A stretch of 64,000 nt of DNA from Chryseobacterium defluvii (GCF_003634775.1 NZ_RBXB01000002.1:868001-932000), one strand, 5' to 3'; numbered from the stretch's first letter, positions 47,974 to 57,987 are shown. Notes: generated by a model not told the origin, from the letters alone. Made by a program: numbers and translations.

Positions 47974-49428
47974 TTATTGATATCTCTTATGTTCTTTATT
48001 TTTAGAAAATCTTTTAATGATTGGTTTAAATAATGCTTTATATTTTTCCGCATCAAACAGTTGTGAATCCGTAAGTGCTTTATAAGTCATCCAGACCCCG
48101 AAAGGTAAAAGAATCATATTAGGCAGCCACGCGGCAAGATATGGATTCATTTTCCCGCCCCATGCAATATTCTCGATCGCAAGGTTCATCACATAAAAGA
48201 TGATGAAAATAACAATGGCTATGATTACGGGTACTCCCATTCCTCCTTTTCTAATGATAGATCCTAAGCTGGCCCCGATCAGGAAGAAAATAATACAGGT
48301 AACAGAGTAGGAGACAATTCTCTGCTGGTAAATAACGACTTTACTGAAGTATTTTACATTGGGTTTGATGTCATTGGATTTTCCTTCCAGTGTTACTTTT
48401 AAATTATCCAGCCTGTTATAGGCATTATAAATGATTTCCAGCTTTTTATCTGTTTTTACGGTATCCAGCTTGATTTGAGATTTCACGGGAGCTTTGGATT
48501 TGTTCTTATCCATATAGCTGACCATGGAATTGGTCTGATTAAGCGCATCATTGCTTATATTGGCAAAGAATTTATCATTCTCCTTTTTATTCTTGAGAAT
48601 GGTTTCATTAAGTTCATTATAGGATTGAAAACGATAGTCATCTGTAATCTGTTCCTTTTCAATAGCCTTATTGATAATCTCACTAATGTCGAAATGAGAA
48701 ACAAGAGTGTCAAATTTAATGGCCTGATCCGGTTGCTTGTATCTTGCATTTTCCCCTTTTCCTGCTAAATTATCTTCAAATACATATCCGTTATATAAAA
48801 CCAGTTTGAGGAAGTTTTTATTCGCAGCAGGTACAAATTTCCCTTTTTCGGCGACAATGGACTGCTGGTTTTCAAATGTGCTGGCTTTTTTGTGGACAAA
48901 TACCCCGTCAATATTTTCTCCGTTTTCCCCGTAGATCTTATCAAATTTTACCATGTATCCGGGAATCTGATCAATAAACTGTCCGGGTGTGAAGTTAAGG
49001 GCCGGTTTCGTCTGGGCAATATTGAAAAGCATATTTTTAGCTTTTCTCTGAAAATCAGGAATGATATTATTGGAGAAGAAAAACAGCATTACCGCCAACA
49101 TTACAGATACTCCTAAAAGCGGTGTCATCACTCTTGTTAATGAAATACCTGCTGCTTTCATGGCTGCAAGCTCATACCTTTCTCCAAATTCACCGAAAGA
49201 CATAATACTGGCCAGAAGAATGGTAAGCGGCATTACCATACTGATAACGCTTACTCCCAGATAAAAAAGAAGCTTAAGGATCTGCCAGTAGCTTAACCCT
49301 TTCCCCATAAACTGACCCAGCTGCACCCAGATGATATTCACGATGAATATGAAAAACAATACACTGAATATAAAGAAAAAAGGGCCAAAGAAGGTTTTTA
49401 TGATATATCGGTCTAGTATTTTTAACAT
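47974..49428 (-). CDS. LptF/LptG family permease (YjgP/YjgQ)
   Basis: The 484-residue inner-membrane protein has three N-terminal helices, a periplasmic beta-jellyroll domain (about 110-360) and three C-terminal helices. It begins LKILDRYIIKTFFGPFFFIF and has the conserved LAAMKAAGISLTRVMTPLL. LptF and LptG form the permease that extracts lipopolysaccharide for export. I cannot tell which of the two this is; the second permease and LptB are not in the window. Confidence 0.9.
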   Translation of the reverse strand: MLKILDRYIIKTFFGPFFFIFSVLFFIFIVNIIWVQLGQFMGKGLSYWQILKLLFYLGVSVISMVMPLTILLASIMSFGEFGERYELAAMKAAGISLTRVMTPLLGVSVMLAVMLFFFSNNIIPDFQRKAKNMLFNIAQTKPALNFTPGQFIDQIPGYMVKFDKIYGENGENIDGVFVHKKASTFENQQSIVAEKGKFVPAANKNFLKLVLYNGYVFEDNLAGKGENARYKQPDQAIKFDTLVSHFDISEIINKAIEKEQITDDYRFQSYNELNETILKNKKENDKFFANISNDALNQTNSMVSYMDKNKSKAPVKSQIKLDTVKTDKKLEIIYNAYNRLDNLKVTLEGKSNDIKPNVKYFSKVVIYQQRIVSYSVTCIIFFLIGASLGSIIRKGGMGVPVIIAIVIFIIFYVMNLAIENIAWGGKMNPYLAAWLPNMILLPFGVWMTYKALTDSQLFDAEKYKALFKPIIKRFSKNKEHKRYQ

Positions 49429-49443
49429 GCGCCAAAATTAATC

Positions 49444-49475
49444 AAAAAGCCACAAAGTTTACTTGTGGCTTTTTA
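49444..49475 (-). terminator. Terminator of lolA
   Basis: AAAAGCCACAA pairs with TTGTGGCTTTT; T residues follow on the minus strand. It lies between lolA and the LptF/G gene. Confidence 0.88.
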
Positions 49476-49537
49476 TATTTTTTTATTATCAGGTGAAATT
49501 GCAAATTGTCCATCGTAAAATTGGTCCAAAAAACAAT

Positions 49538-50182
49538 TTACAGTTCTGTTATGATATAATTTTTATATTTATTCTTGTCAAAAACGAACATGTTCGGATC
49601 CAGGTCCTGGTTTTCCTTATATTCCTTAATGGCAATTACCGCTACATCCTGGTTGGTGCCGTGCTGCTCCAGCTTTACCATTTGTTTTTTAGCTGAATCT
49701 ACAAACAGGTAGACATATTTCAAACCATTTGCTTTTACAGGAGTCAGCTTAATAAAGTCTGTATTTACGCCATTTACAGTTTTCTTCCCGTTATAAGTTA
49801 CATTATAATCCTTTCTGTAGCTCGTAAGATAATTGATAGGAGAAAACATGCTGCCACCGTTAGGCTTGGCAATCGTTACTTCCATATCTTCCGCATTGAT
49901 ATTATAGATCTTATTGCCATCGAAAACCTGTTCTGTATCCATGATTTTCAACTTGTACTTATCTCCGGCAGCATAGTAAATTCCGGGCTCGGTTTTAGTC
50001 ACCTGCCCTTTGATTCCGCTTCCGAAAGAAAATTTAAAATAGGTGTTGTTTTTAGAATTGTAGTTGGCCGTAATATCATCAAGGATTTTTTTAGCCTTTG
50101 CATCTATTTTCTGTGCATTGGCAAACCCAACCGCTCCTATAACCAAACTTCCTAATATGGCTTTTGAAATAATATTTTTCAT
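49538..50182 (-). CDS. lolA: LolA-like outer-membrane lipoprotein carrier protein
   Basis: The 214-residue periplasmic protein has a signal peptide (MKNIISKAILGSLVIGAVGFANAQ) and the half-barrel of LolA: ILDDITANYNSKNNTYFKFSF, PGIYYAAGDKYKL, DGNKIYNINAEDMEVTI and LTPVKANGLKYVYLFVD. LolA carries lipoproteins from LolCDE to the outer membrane. In Bacteroidetes this gene usually sits beside ftsK, as here. Confidence 0.9.
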   Translation of the reverse strand: MKNIISKAILGSLVIGAVGFANAQKIDAKAKKILDDITANYNSKNNTYFKFSFGSGIKGQVTKTEPGIYYAAGDKYKLKIMDTEQVFDGNKIYNINAEDMEVTIAKPNGGSMFSPINYLTSYRKDYNVTYNGKKTVNGVNTDFIKLTPVKANGLKYVYLFVDSAKKQMVKLEQHGTNQDVAVIAIKEYKENQDLDPNMFVFDKNKYKNYIITEL

Positions 50183-50254
50183 TTTTTCTAATTAATACTT
50201 TAATCTTTAGACATTTTCTGATCTCAAAAGTTAAACGTCATGACGTTTTTCCCT

Positions 50255-52783
50255 TTATTTACGCAAATCTTCCAAAAACTGTTCCAAAGAATGAAGATCA
50301 CTGATTAAAACCTCTCTTGCTTTTGCCCCGTTGAATCCGCCTACAATACCACTGGCTTCCAGCTGATCCATAATTCTTCCGGCTCTGTTATACCCTAATT
50401 TCAATTGTCTCTGAAGCATTGAGGTAGAACCCTGCTGTGTGGAAACAATGATTCTTGCCGCTTCTTCAAATAAAGCATCCTTTTCGTTCGGGTCAAAAGC
50501 ACCTACCGTACTTGTGGAATCTTCAGAAACATATTCAGGCAACATAAATGCAGAAGCATATCCTTTCTGTTCTCCGATATATTCAGCGATTCTTTCCACC
50601 TCAGGAGTATCTACGAATGCGCATTGAAGCCTTAAAATTTCGTTTCCGTTGAAATACAGCATATCTCCCTTACCAATCAGCTGATCTGCTCCCGGAGAAT
50701 CAAGAATTGTTCTTGAATCTACACTGGAAATTACTCTGAATGCAGCCCTTGCCGGGAAATTGGCCTTGATCATCCCTGTAATTACGTTAACGGATGGTCT
50801 TTGTGTAGCAACAATCAGGTGGATTCCAACGGCTCTTGCCAGCTGGGCCAATCTTGCAATAGGTAATTCAACCTCTTTTCCGGCTGTCATGATCAAATCA
50901 GCAAACTCGTCTACTACTAAAACGATATAGGGCAAATAACGGTGTCCGTTTTCAGGATTAAGTTTTCTTTCACTGAATTTCTTATTGTATTCTTTCAGGT
51001 TTTTACAGAAAGCATTCTTCAAAAGGTCATATCTTGTATCCATCTCGATACAAAGAGAATTCAGAGTATTGATTACTTTATTGGTATCCGTAATGATGGC
51101 TTCATCCGTATCCGGAAGTTTAGCCAGGTAATGTCTTTCAATTTTAGAGTATAATGAAAGTTCCACTTTTTTAGGATCAACCATTACAAACTTCAATTCG
51201 CTCGGGTGTTTTTTATAGAGTAGGGAGGTAAGAATAGCATTAATCCCTACTGATTTACCCTGTCCTGTTGCTCCTGCCATCAACAAGTGAGGCATTTTAG
51301 CCAAATCTGCCATGAAAATTTCATTAGAAATGGTTTTTCCGAATACCACCGGCAAATCCATATCCGTATTCTGGAATTTCTGTGAAGCGATAACGGAGCG
51401 CATAGAAACCATGGTAGGATTTTTTCTTGGAACTTCTATTCCTATTGTTCCTTTTCCGGGCATTGGTGCAATAATTCTGATTCCTAATGCAGAAAGATTT
51501 AATGCAATGTCATCCTGTAATTTTTTGATAGCCGCAACTCTGATTCCCGCTTCCGGAACAATTTCGTATAAAGTAACGGTAGGACCTATGGTGGCTTTAA
51601 TTTCAGCAATTCCTACATTGAAATTCTTTAAAAGTCCGACAATCTTATTTTTGTTTTCCTCCAGCTCTTCCTTGTTGATAGAAATTTCCTCGCTTCCGTA
51701 ATCTTTTAACAGATCTACTGTCGGCATCTGGAAGTTTGCCAGATCTAATTTGTGATTGTATAGCCCGTGCTTTTCAACAAGTTCCTGAGATTTTCTGTCA
51801 GAATCATCCAAAATATCCACTACAGGTGCTACTTCTACATTGAATTTGATATCTTCTTTCGGAGCTGTTGCTGTTTTAGTATTAAAATCAAAAGCTTCTT
51901 CCAGGGTTGCTGCCGGAGTAACAGGTTTTGTCGTAAGGTTTAGATTGACAGATGATGAGAAGTCCTTTTCCTCTTCATCAAATGAAGTCTGATTCGGGGT
52001 AGTAATAGGTGCTAAATTAGTGGAAACCGGAACTTCAGGAAAACCTTTCGGAACACTTACAGGATCCTGAATGGTTGCGCTTTCTGTTACATCCGTAACC
52101 GAAACATTATTCACCGGAGTATCTTTACTTTCTTCTTCCAATTCATTATCCGCTTCAAAATTCTCATCAGAATTGGGCATCATGGATTTTACTCTTCCTA
52201 TGGTGTTTTCATTAATTTCTTCCAGCTTGGCTTTTATTGAACTTGGACGAAGATTGAATTCTAAGATGAAATATAAAATAATACTTGCTGCCAACACCAG
52301 CCAAAGACCTACGGTCCCGATAATGGCATTAAGAGAATCCATGATCTGATATCCATAGACGCCTCCTAAAACACCTTGCCCTTTGGTAATGGCTCCCATG
52401 AAAATAGGAATCCAGCAAATGAAAAATAAAGAATGTCCAACGGTTTTCCATGGCTTAAATATCTTCTTCTTCAAAATCAGTGTTCCAAAGACCAGAAACA
52501 GGAAAGCAATGATAAAAGAGGCAACCCCTATACTTTCGAATATGAAAATATTTCCGAGCCAGTCTCCGACTTTCCCAAAAACATTTGAGGATTTTATACT
52601 TTTATCCAGCATTGTTCCCGCCTGGCTCTGGTCTGCCTTCCAATTCATTAAATAGGAAATGAATGACAAAGTAAGCACTACAGAAAAAAGTATAAAGGTA
52701 AGCCCGAAAAATATACGTGGCTTAGATAAAATTCTGCCTTTTTCAGGCGATTCCGTTTGTTTGGTTTGTGTCTTTTTATCCAT
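50255..52783 (-). CDS. ftsK: DNA translocase FtsK
   Basis: The 842-residue protein pumps chromosomal DNA through the closing septum. It has four N-terminal membrane helices (about 20-175), a Glu/Thr/Pro-rich linker (about 200-310), and a RecA-type motor with Walker A GATGQGKSVG (about 494-503) and Walker B YIVLVVDEFADLIM. The winged-helix gamma domain at the C-terminus (from about 775, with GSTSMLQRQLKLGYNRAGRIMDQLE) reads the KOPS-like polarity signals. CAAATTTA at 52798-52805, TAAATTTG on the coding strand, is a possible -7 box. Confidence 0.95.
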   Translation of the reverse strand: MDKKTQTKQTESPEKGRILSKPRIFFGLTFILFSVVLTLSFISYLMNWKADQSQAGTMLDKSIKSSNVFGKVGDWLGNIFIFESIGVASFIIAFLFLVFGTLILKKKIFKPWKTVGHSLFFICWIPIFMGAITKGQGVLGGVYGYQIMDSLNAIIGTVGLWLVLAASIILYFILEFNLRPSSIKAKLEEINENTIGRVKSMMPNSDENFEADNELEEESKDTPVNNVSVTDVTESATIQDPVSVPKGFPEVPVSTNLAPITTPNQTSFDEEEKDFSSSVNLNLTTKPVTPAATLEEAFDFNTKTATAPKEDIKFNVEVAPVVDILDDSDRKSQELVEKHGLYNHKLDLANFQMPTVDLLKDYGSEEISINKEELEENKNKIVGLLKNFNVGIAEIKATIGPTVTLYEIVPEAGIRVAAIKKLQDDIALNLSALGIRIIAPMPGKGTIGIEVPRKNPTMVSMRSVIASQKFQNTDMDLPVVFGKTISNEIFMADLAKMPHLLMAGATGQGKSVGINAILTSLLYKKHPSELKFVMVDPKKVELSLYSKIERHYLAKLPDTDEAIITDTNKVINTLNSLCIEMDTRYDLLKNAFCKNLKEYNKKFSERKLNPENGHRYLPYIVLVVDEFADLIMTAGKEVELPIARLAQLARAVGIHLIVATQRPSVNVITGMIKANFPARAAFRVISSVDSRTILDSPGADQLIGKGDMLYFNGNEILRLQCAFVDTPEVERIAEYIGEQKGYASAFMLPEYVSEDSTSTVGAFDPNEKDALFEEAARIIVSTQQGSTSMLQRQLKLGYNRAGRIMDQLEASGIVGGFNGAKAREVLISDLHSLEQFLEDLRK

Positions 52784-52966
52784 AATATCAATGAGGGCAA
52801 ATTTAATGTTTTTTCAATAGTAAAAGAATCTTTTTCGTGAAAATTATAATCCTTGGTTATGCTCATTTTTGAGGGTTTCGATGAATGATTTTCTATAAAT
52901 CTGTCCTTATTAAGAATGAATCAAAATAAGTGTAAGCAGGCTCTAAAATGATAAATAACAGTTTTT

Positions 52967-53001
52967 TTTGTCGACCTTTTAATTAATCATCCTTATTTTT
53001 G
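52967..53001 (+). promoter_or_regulatory. Candidate promoter of ccsBA
   Basis: TTTG (52967-52970), a 23-base spacer and TATTTTTG (52994-53001) match the Bacteroidetes pattern. Transcription would start near 53008, after the ATG at 53003, so ATG 53021 is the likely start of translation. Confidence 0.5.
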
Positions 53002-53020
53002 CATGTCAAGTAAAAAAATC

Positions 53021-56000
53021 ATGAAGAAGCTCCAGGATATTCTTATCTCAACCAGAACAATGGCAGTGTTGTTGCTCATTTTTGCATTCGCAATGGCTTA
53101 TGCAACATTCTTAGAAAATGATTATGGAACCCCTACCGCAAAAGCATTAATTTACGAAGCAAAATGGTTCGAACTGATCATGTTTCTGCTCATCTTAAAC
53201 TTCATCGGAAATATCGGAAGATACAGACTTTGGAAAAGAGAAAAATGGCCGGTTTTGGTGTTCCACCTTGCTTTTGTCCTTATTTTCATTGGCGGAGCCA
53301 TTACAAGATACATCAGCTTCGAGGGAACCATGCATATCAGAGAAGGAGAAACATCCAATGAGATCGTAACAGATAAAAACTTCTTTAAAATTCAGATCGA
53401 AGAAAAAGGGGATGTTTTGAATTATGAGGATATTCCTTATCTCATGTCTCCATTACATAAAGATTTCAAAGCAACTTATGATTTCCACGGAAAGCAGATT
53501 AAAGTTTTTGCAAAAGAATATGTTCAGAGAAAAAAGGACAGTTTAATTGCTGAACCAAACGGAGCAGAATACCTTCATTTGGTATCTACCGGACAAACCG
53601 GAAGACAGAATATTTACATCAAACCGGGAGAAACCAAATCTATCAATGGTACGCTGGTAACTTTTAACAGAGCTATTGAAGGGGCTGTTGAGTTTAAGAG
53701 CGAAGGTGGAAAGTTGTTCATTAAAACCCCGGTTGACGCTACTTATATGACAATGGCCACGCAGGCTACAGGCAACACGAAAAAAGATGAATTTCAGCCT
53801 CTGGCATTGAGAAGCTTATACAGCATCAACGAACTTAAATTAGTCGTTCCTGAAGGTCTTAGAAAAGGAAGGTTACTGGCTTTTGAAGGTGACAGAAAAA
53901 AAGATGCTAATGTTCCTGATATGTTAACGGTGGAAATTCAGGGACCTAAAACAAAGCAATTGGTTGACCTTTCCGTTGAAAAGGGAAATCCGAATGCTTA
54001 CAAGCAGGTGACTATGGACGGATTGAACATTATGGTTGGTTTCGGACCGAAAGTTTACAACACCCCTTTTGCTTTGAAGCTGGATGACTTCGTTATGGAA
54101 ACTTATCCCGGAAGCTCTTCACCAAGTGCCTATGAAAGCCACGTGAAAATTATTGACGAAGGAAAACAAACTCCTTATAAAATCTATATGAATCACGTCC
54201 TTAATCACGGAGGATACCGTTTTTTCCAGGCTAGTTTTGATCCTGACAGAATGGGAACGGTATTGTCAGTCAATCATGACTATTGGGGGACTTTAATTTC
54301 ATATATAGGATATACATTTTTATTCCTGGGAATGTTCCTGATCTTTTTCTGGAAAGGATCTCACTTCTGGAAACTGAATAAAATGCTGACGGATGTTAAC
54401 AAGAAAAGAGCGGTAACAGTCATTTTATTAATGCTGAGTTTAGGGTTGAACGCTCAAAAAATTGAAACACACGGAACGACTGACGGAAGCAGGGAACATA
54501 TTCATGTAGAAGGAGACGGGCACAATCATGCACCTGCTCCTGAAGCGGCTCAACCACAGCAAAAGCCACAACAGAACTCATTAGCGGCTCCTTTAGGAAA
54601 AATGAGAATGATTTCTGCTGATGAGATTATTGCCAGAAATAAAATCAGTAAAGAGCATGCGGATAAATTCGGATATCTTTTAGTTCAGAATTTCGAAGGA
54701 AGAATTGTTCCTATTAATACAGAGGCATTAGATATTTTAAGAAAACTATACAAGAAAGACGAATTTAAAGGAACCGACGGGAAATCCCTTACGGCTAACC
54801 AATGGTTCCTTTCCATTAATACCGATACGCCAAGTTGGACGATGGTTCCTATCATTAAAGTGGGAACTAAAGGCGGCGATGAATTAAAAAACAAAACAAA
54901 GGCTAATGATGAAGGATACACTTCATTAATGAATCTTTTCCCGGCAGATGCGAATGGAAATCTTACTTATATTCTGGAACACGATTATAATATCGCTTTC
55001 CGTAAAAAACCGGCGGAACAGACGAATTATGATAAGGAAGTTATTTCCGTGAACGAGAGGGTTCAGATTTTCAATGAATTTTTCAGCGGGCAGTTTATGA
55101 GAATTGTTCCGGTGAAGAATGATGCGAATCATACTTGGCACTCATGGCTGGATCAGAAATTCGAGCCGGATATGGAATCTCAGCAGGTCATGGGACCTTA
55201 CTTCGCCGAAGTTTTAGCAGCACAGCAGTCCGGGAACTGGAGTAAGGCCGATACGGAATTGTCAAAGCTTTCAGATTATCAACAGAAATGGGGAAAAGCT
55301 GTAGTTCCTGCCAAATCCAAGGTGGATCTGGAAGTATTCATGAATAAAGTAAACATCAATTTCAAATTATTGATTTTCTATACTTTAATCGGGGGATTAT
55401 TGCTTATCTTAGGATTTGTTGAATTATTCAAACCTAATAAAATTTTAAATAAGGTTATTAAGGGAATCATTGCGTTAGGTTTACTGGGCTACCTGTTACA
55501 TTTCCTGGGACTGGTTGCAAGATGGTATATTTCCGGGCATGCGCCTTGGAGTAACGGATATGAAGCCATTATCTTCATTTCATGGGTGGGGATTACTGCA
55601 GGATTATTGTTATACAGAAATTCAAATGCCCTGATTCCGGCAGCCGGGTTTATGGTAGCGGTAATTATGATGGGGTTTGCACACGGAGGCTCAGCGCTTG
55701 ATCCTCAGATTACGCCTCTTGTACCTGTTTTAAAGTCTTACTGGTTAATTGTTCACGTGGCTATTATTACGTCGAGTTACGGTTTCTTTGCCCTTTCTAT
55801 GATTATTGCTGTAATTTCCCTGGTATTCTATATTATTTCAAATAAGAGTACATATAAATTACATCACGATACGACGTTAAAAGAATTAGCCATTGTTTCT
55901 GAAATGTCATTAACAATTGGTCTTTTTGCTCTTACCGTAGGGAACTTTTTAGGAGGAATATGGGCCAATGAATCCTGGGGAAGATACTGGAGCTGGGATC

Positions 56001-56287
56001 CTAAGGAAACCTGGGCATTCATTTCCATTATGGTATATGCTTTTGTATTGCACATGAGATTGGTTCCCGGATTAAGAAGCAGATGGGCTTTCCATGTAGC
56101 GGCAATGTTCGCATTCTGCTCAATGGTAATGACGTATTTTGGAGTTAATTATTACTTAAGCGGGCTTCACTCTTATGCTGCGGGAGATCCTGTTCCGGTG
56201 CCGGCCTGGGTGTATATAGGGGTATCAACGATGATTCTTTTATCTGCAGTATCTTACTTTAAATTTAAAGTACTGACCAAAAAATAA
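53021..56287 (+). CDS. ccsBA: Cytochrome c biogenesis protein CcsBA (ResB-ResC fusion)
   Basis: The protein of about 1088 residues exports haem and attaches it to cytochrome c in System II. The N-terminal part has ResB-like helices (MKKLQDILISTRTMAVLLL, FHLAFVLIFIGGAIT) and a large periplasmic domain with YRFFQASFDPDRMGTVLSVNHD. The C-terminal CcsA part has LVARWYISGHAPWSNGYEA and the haem-binding WWD motif WGRYWSWDPKETW (about 985-997). The middle carries a histidine-rich stretch (HIHVEGDGHNHAP) followed by a Pro/Gln linker. Start at 53021 rather than 53003 is based on the promoter position. Confidence 0.92.
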   Translation: MKKLQDILISTRTMAVLLLIFAFAMAYATFLENDYGTPTAKALIYEAKWFELIMFLLILNFIGNIGRYRLWKREKWPVLVFHLAFVLIFIGGAITRYISFEGTMHIREGETSNEIVTDKNFFKIQIEEKGDVLNYEDIPYLMSPLHKDFKATYDFHGKQIKVFAKEYVQRKKDSLIAEPNGAEYLHLVSTGQTGRQNIYIKPGETKSINGTLVTFNRAIEGAVEFKSEGGKLFIKTPVDATYMTMATQATGNTKKDEFQPLALRSLYSINELKLVVPEGLRKGRLLAFEGDRKKDANVPDMLTVEIQGPKTKQLVDLSVEKGNPNAYKQVTMDGLNIMVGFGPKVYNTPFALKLDDFVMETYPGSSSPSAYESHVKIIDEGKQTPYKIYMNHVLNHGGYRFFQASFDPDRMGTVLSVNHDYWGTLISYIGYTFLFLGMFLIFFWKGSHFWKLNKMLTDVNKKRAVTVILLMLSLGLNAQKIETHGTTDGSREHIHVEGDGHNHAPAPEAAQPQQKPQQNSLAAPLGKMRMISADEIIARNKISKEHADKFGYLLVQNFEGRIVPINTEALDILRKLYKKDEFKGTDGKSLTANQWFLSINTDTPSWTMVPIIKVGTKGGDELKNKTKANDEGYTSLMNLFPADANGNLTYILEHDYNIAFRKKPAEQTNYDKEVISVNERVQIFNEFFSGQFMRIVPVKNDANHTWHSWLDQKFEPDMESQQVMGPYFAEVLAAQQSGNWSKADTELSKLSDYQQKWGKAVVPAKSKVDLEVFMNKVNINFKLLIFYTLIGGLLLILGFVELFKPNKILNKVIKGIIALGLLGYLLHFLGLVARWYISGHAPWSNGYEAIIFISWVGITAGLLLYRNSNALIPAAGFMVAVIMMGFAHGGSALDPQITPLVPVLKSYWLIVHVAIITSSYGFFALSMIIAVISLVFYIISNKSTYKLHHDTTLKELAIVSEMSLTIGLFALTVGNFLGGIWANESWGRYWSWDPKETWAFISIMVYAFVLHMRLVPGLRSRWAFHVAAMFAFCSMVMTYFGVNYYLSGLHSYAAGDPVPVPAWVYIGVSTMILLSAVSYFKFKVLTKK

Positions 56288-56307
56288 ATGATTTAAAATA
56301 TAATATA

Positions 56308-56337
56308 AATCCCGGAAGTAATTCCGGGATTTTTTTA
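56308..56337 (+). terminator. Intrinsic terminator after ccsBA
   Basis: AATCCCGGAA pairs with TTCCGGGATT and a run of T follows. Confidence 0.9.
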
Positions 56338-56491
56338 TTCAAATTTTAAGATTGACATCAGACCAAATACTTTGTCATCTTCGTATCGCAAGACCCCGGA
56401 TCCGGACCCTCAAAAAAAACATCATTTATAACTCATAATTCAAAACTTATATATATCTTTATGATATCAAAATAATATCAAAATTAAAATC

Positions 56492-57358
56492 ATGGAAAAA
56501 ATTTTAAAACCCATGTCGGGTTACTTAACATTGGTTATTTGCCTAGTGCTGTTGATCGCTTCTGTTTACTTATTTATTAAGGGTGTGGATGAGAATATTA
56601 CTTATGTTATCATAGCATTATTATGTTTTATCCTTTCATGCTTTTTCCTGAAAGGCTTAATGATCATTCAGCCCAACCATTCGAGAGTTTTGAATTTCTT
56701 TGGAAAATATGTAGGAACAGTAAAAGATAACGGATTGTTTTTCATTAATCCTTTATACTCATCTCAGAAAATAAGTCTTCGTTCTGAAAACTTACAGGGG
56801 CAAACTTTGAAGGTAAATGATAAAATGGGGAACCCGATCGAAATTGCCGTTGTGATTGTGTGGAAAGTAGGAGATACTTATAAAGCGGCTTTTGATGTGG
56901 AGCGTTATTCAGACTTTGTAAAAATGCAGAGTGAAGCTGCGGTACGTCATTTAGCCATGAGCTTTCCGTATGATAATTTGGAAGATGATCATGCACCTAT
57001 TACTTTGAGGGAAGGGGGTGACAAGATCAATTCTATTTTGGAACAGGAACTTACTGACCGGCTTTCCAAGGCGGGTATTACAATCCAGGAAGCGAGAATC
57101 TCACATTTAGCTTATGCTTCAGAAATTGCCGGAGCTATGCTTCAGAGACAACAGGCAACCGCTATTGTTGCCGCCAGAACCAAGATCGTAGAAGGAGCTG
57201 TAGGGATGGTAGATTTGGCATTGAAAAAGCTATCGGAGGAAAACATTGTTGAACTTGATGATGAAAGAAAAGCTGCTATGGTAAGCAATTTAATGGTAGT
57301 TCTTTGTGGTGAAAAAGCCGCACAACCTATCTTAAACGCCGGGACATTATATAACTAA
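56492..57358 (+). CDS. SPFH/Band 7 domain membrane protein
   Basis: The 288-residue protein has two N-terminal membrane helices (about 8-27 and 32-52) and an SPFH domain beginning IIQPNHSRVLNFFGKYVGTVKDNGLFFINP. The coiled-coil stretch with QEARISHLAYASEIAGAMLQRQQATAIVAARTKIVEGAV (about 205-245) is the usual oligomerising part. Such proteins scaffold membrane microdomains. A ribbon-helix-helix gene follows 75 bases downstream, a pairing seen in other bacteria. Confidence 0.9.
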   Translation: MEKILKPMSGYLTLVICLVLLIASVYLFIKGVDENITYVIIALLCFILSCFFLKGLMIIQPNHSRVLNFFGKYVGTVKDNGLFFINPLYSSQKISLRSENLQGQTLKVNDKMGNPIEIAVVIVWKVGDTYKAAFDVERYSDFVKMQSEAAVRHLAMSFPYDNLEDDHAPITLREGGDKINSILEQELTDRLSKAGITIQEARISHLAYASEIAGAMLQRQQATAIVAARTKIVEGAVGMVDLALKKLSEENIVELDDERKAAMVSNLMVVLCGEKAAQPILNAGTLYN

Positions 57359-57433
57359 TTGATTATTAGGATCAAGACTAAAGAATATACTAAGTAAACT
57401 TAATATTCTTGTATTTAAAAAATAGAAAGAAAA

Positions 57434-57628
57434 ATGAAACCCCAAAAAGCTCAAAACTCTTCCGAAAGCACTCAGAAAGGTAAAAAGTCTTTTGTGATCA
57501 GGATAGATGAGTCTACTTATAAGCTCCTGGAAAAATGGGCCAACGATGAATTCAGAAGCGTAAACGGACAGATTGAGTATTTGCTTCATCAAAGTCTGAT
57601 CAGTTCGGGACGAAAGAAGAAAGAATAA
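57434..57628 (+). CDS. Arc-type ribbon-helix-helix DNA-binding protein
   Basis: The 64-residue basic protein has the ribbon-helix-helix fold: strand KSFVIRIDESTYKLLEKWAND with helix 2 SVNGQIEYLLHQSL. The N-terminal tail (MKPQKAQNSSESTQKGKK) is disordered. It may regulate the upstream SPFH gene, but no operator is visible. It could also be an antitoxin-like protein; no toxin gene is adjacent. Confidence 0.85.
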   Translation: MKPQKAQNSSESTQKGKKSFVIRIDESTYKLLEKWANDEFRSVNGQIEYLLHQSLISSGRKKKE

Positions 57629-57675
57629 TTAAGACCGGGTAACAACAAAAATCATTCAATTTAACCGATAAACAA

Positions 57676-57706
57676 AAGAAAAGCAGAGAAATTTCTCTGC
57701 TTTTTT
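57676..57706. terminator. Bidirectional terminator
   Basis: AGCAGAGAA pairs with TTCTCTGCT with A and T tracts on both sides; it includes the stop codon of the minus-strand small gene. Confidence 0.8.
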
Positions 57707-57854
57707 ATTTCATGCAACTCTGAAGCGTGTCCGCCCCAAAGTAGAATATTACAAGCCATATTAAACCTTTAATGGTAAAAAAAGCAAATCCTGCCCATCC
57801 CACACGTTTAAACCATTTTTTGAACTTTGAATTATTTTCCTGCGGATTTTCCAT
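57705..57854 (-). CDS. Small single-span membrane protein
   Basis: This 49-residue protein starts MENPQENNSKFKKWFKRVGW, a basic cytoplasmic start, and has one membrane helix (about 20-40, WAGFAFFTIKGLIWLVIFYFG), then a short tail ending SCMK. The layout is convincing for a real gene and the codons fit the neighbours. It converges on the SPFH/RHH genes. The function is unknown. Confidence 0.65.
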   Translation of the reverse strand: MENPQENNSKFKKWFKRVGWAGFAFFTIKGLIWLVIFYFGADTLQSCMK

Positions 57855-57987
57855 TGATATTAAGAGTATTACTTTACAAAGATAAACATGTTTAGAATTA
57901 TTCCAAATAACAAAGCTGTTAAAAAAAATAAAATTTTGCGTTTCGTATAATATTTTTATCTTTAGAGGAAACGAAAAGTATCATTGT

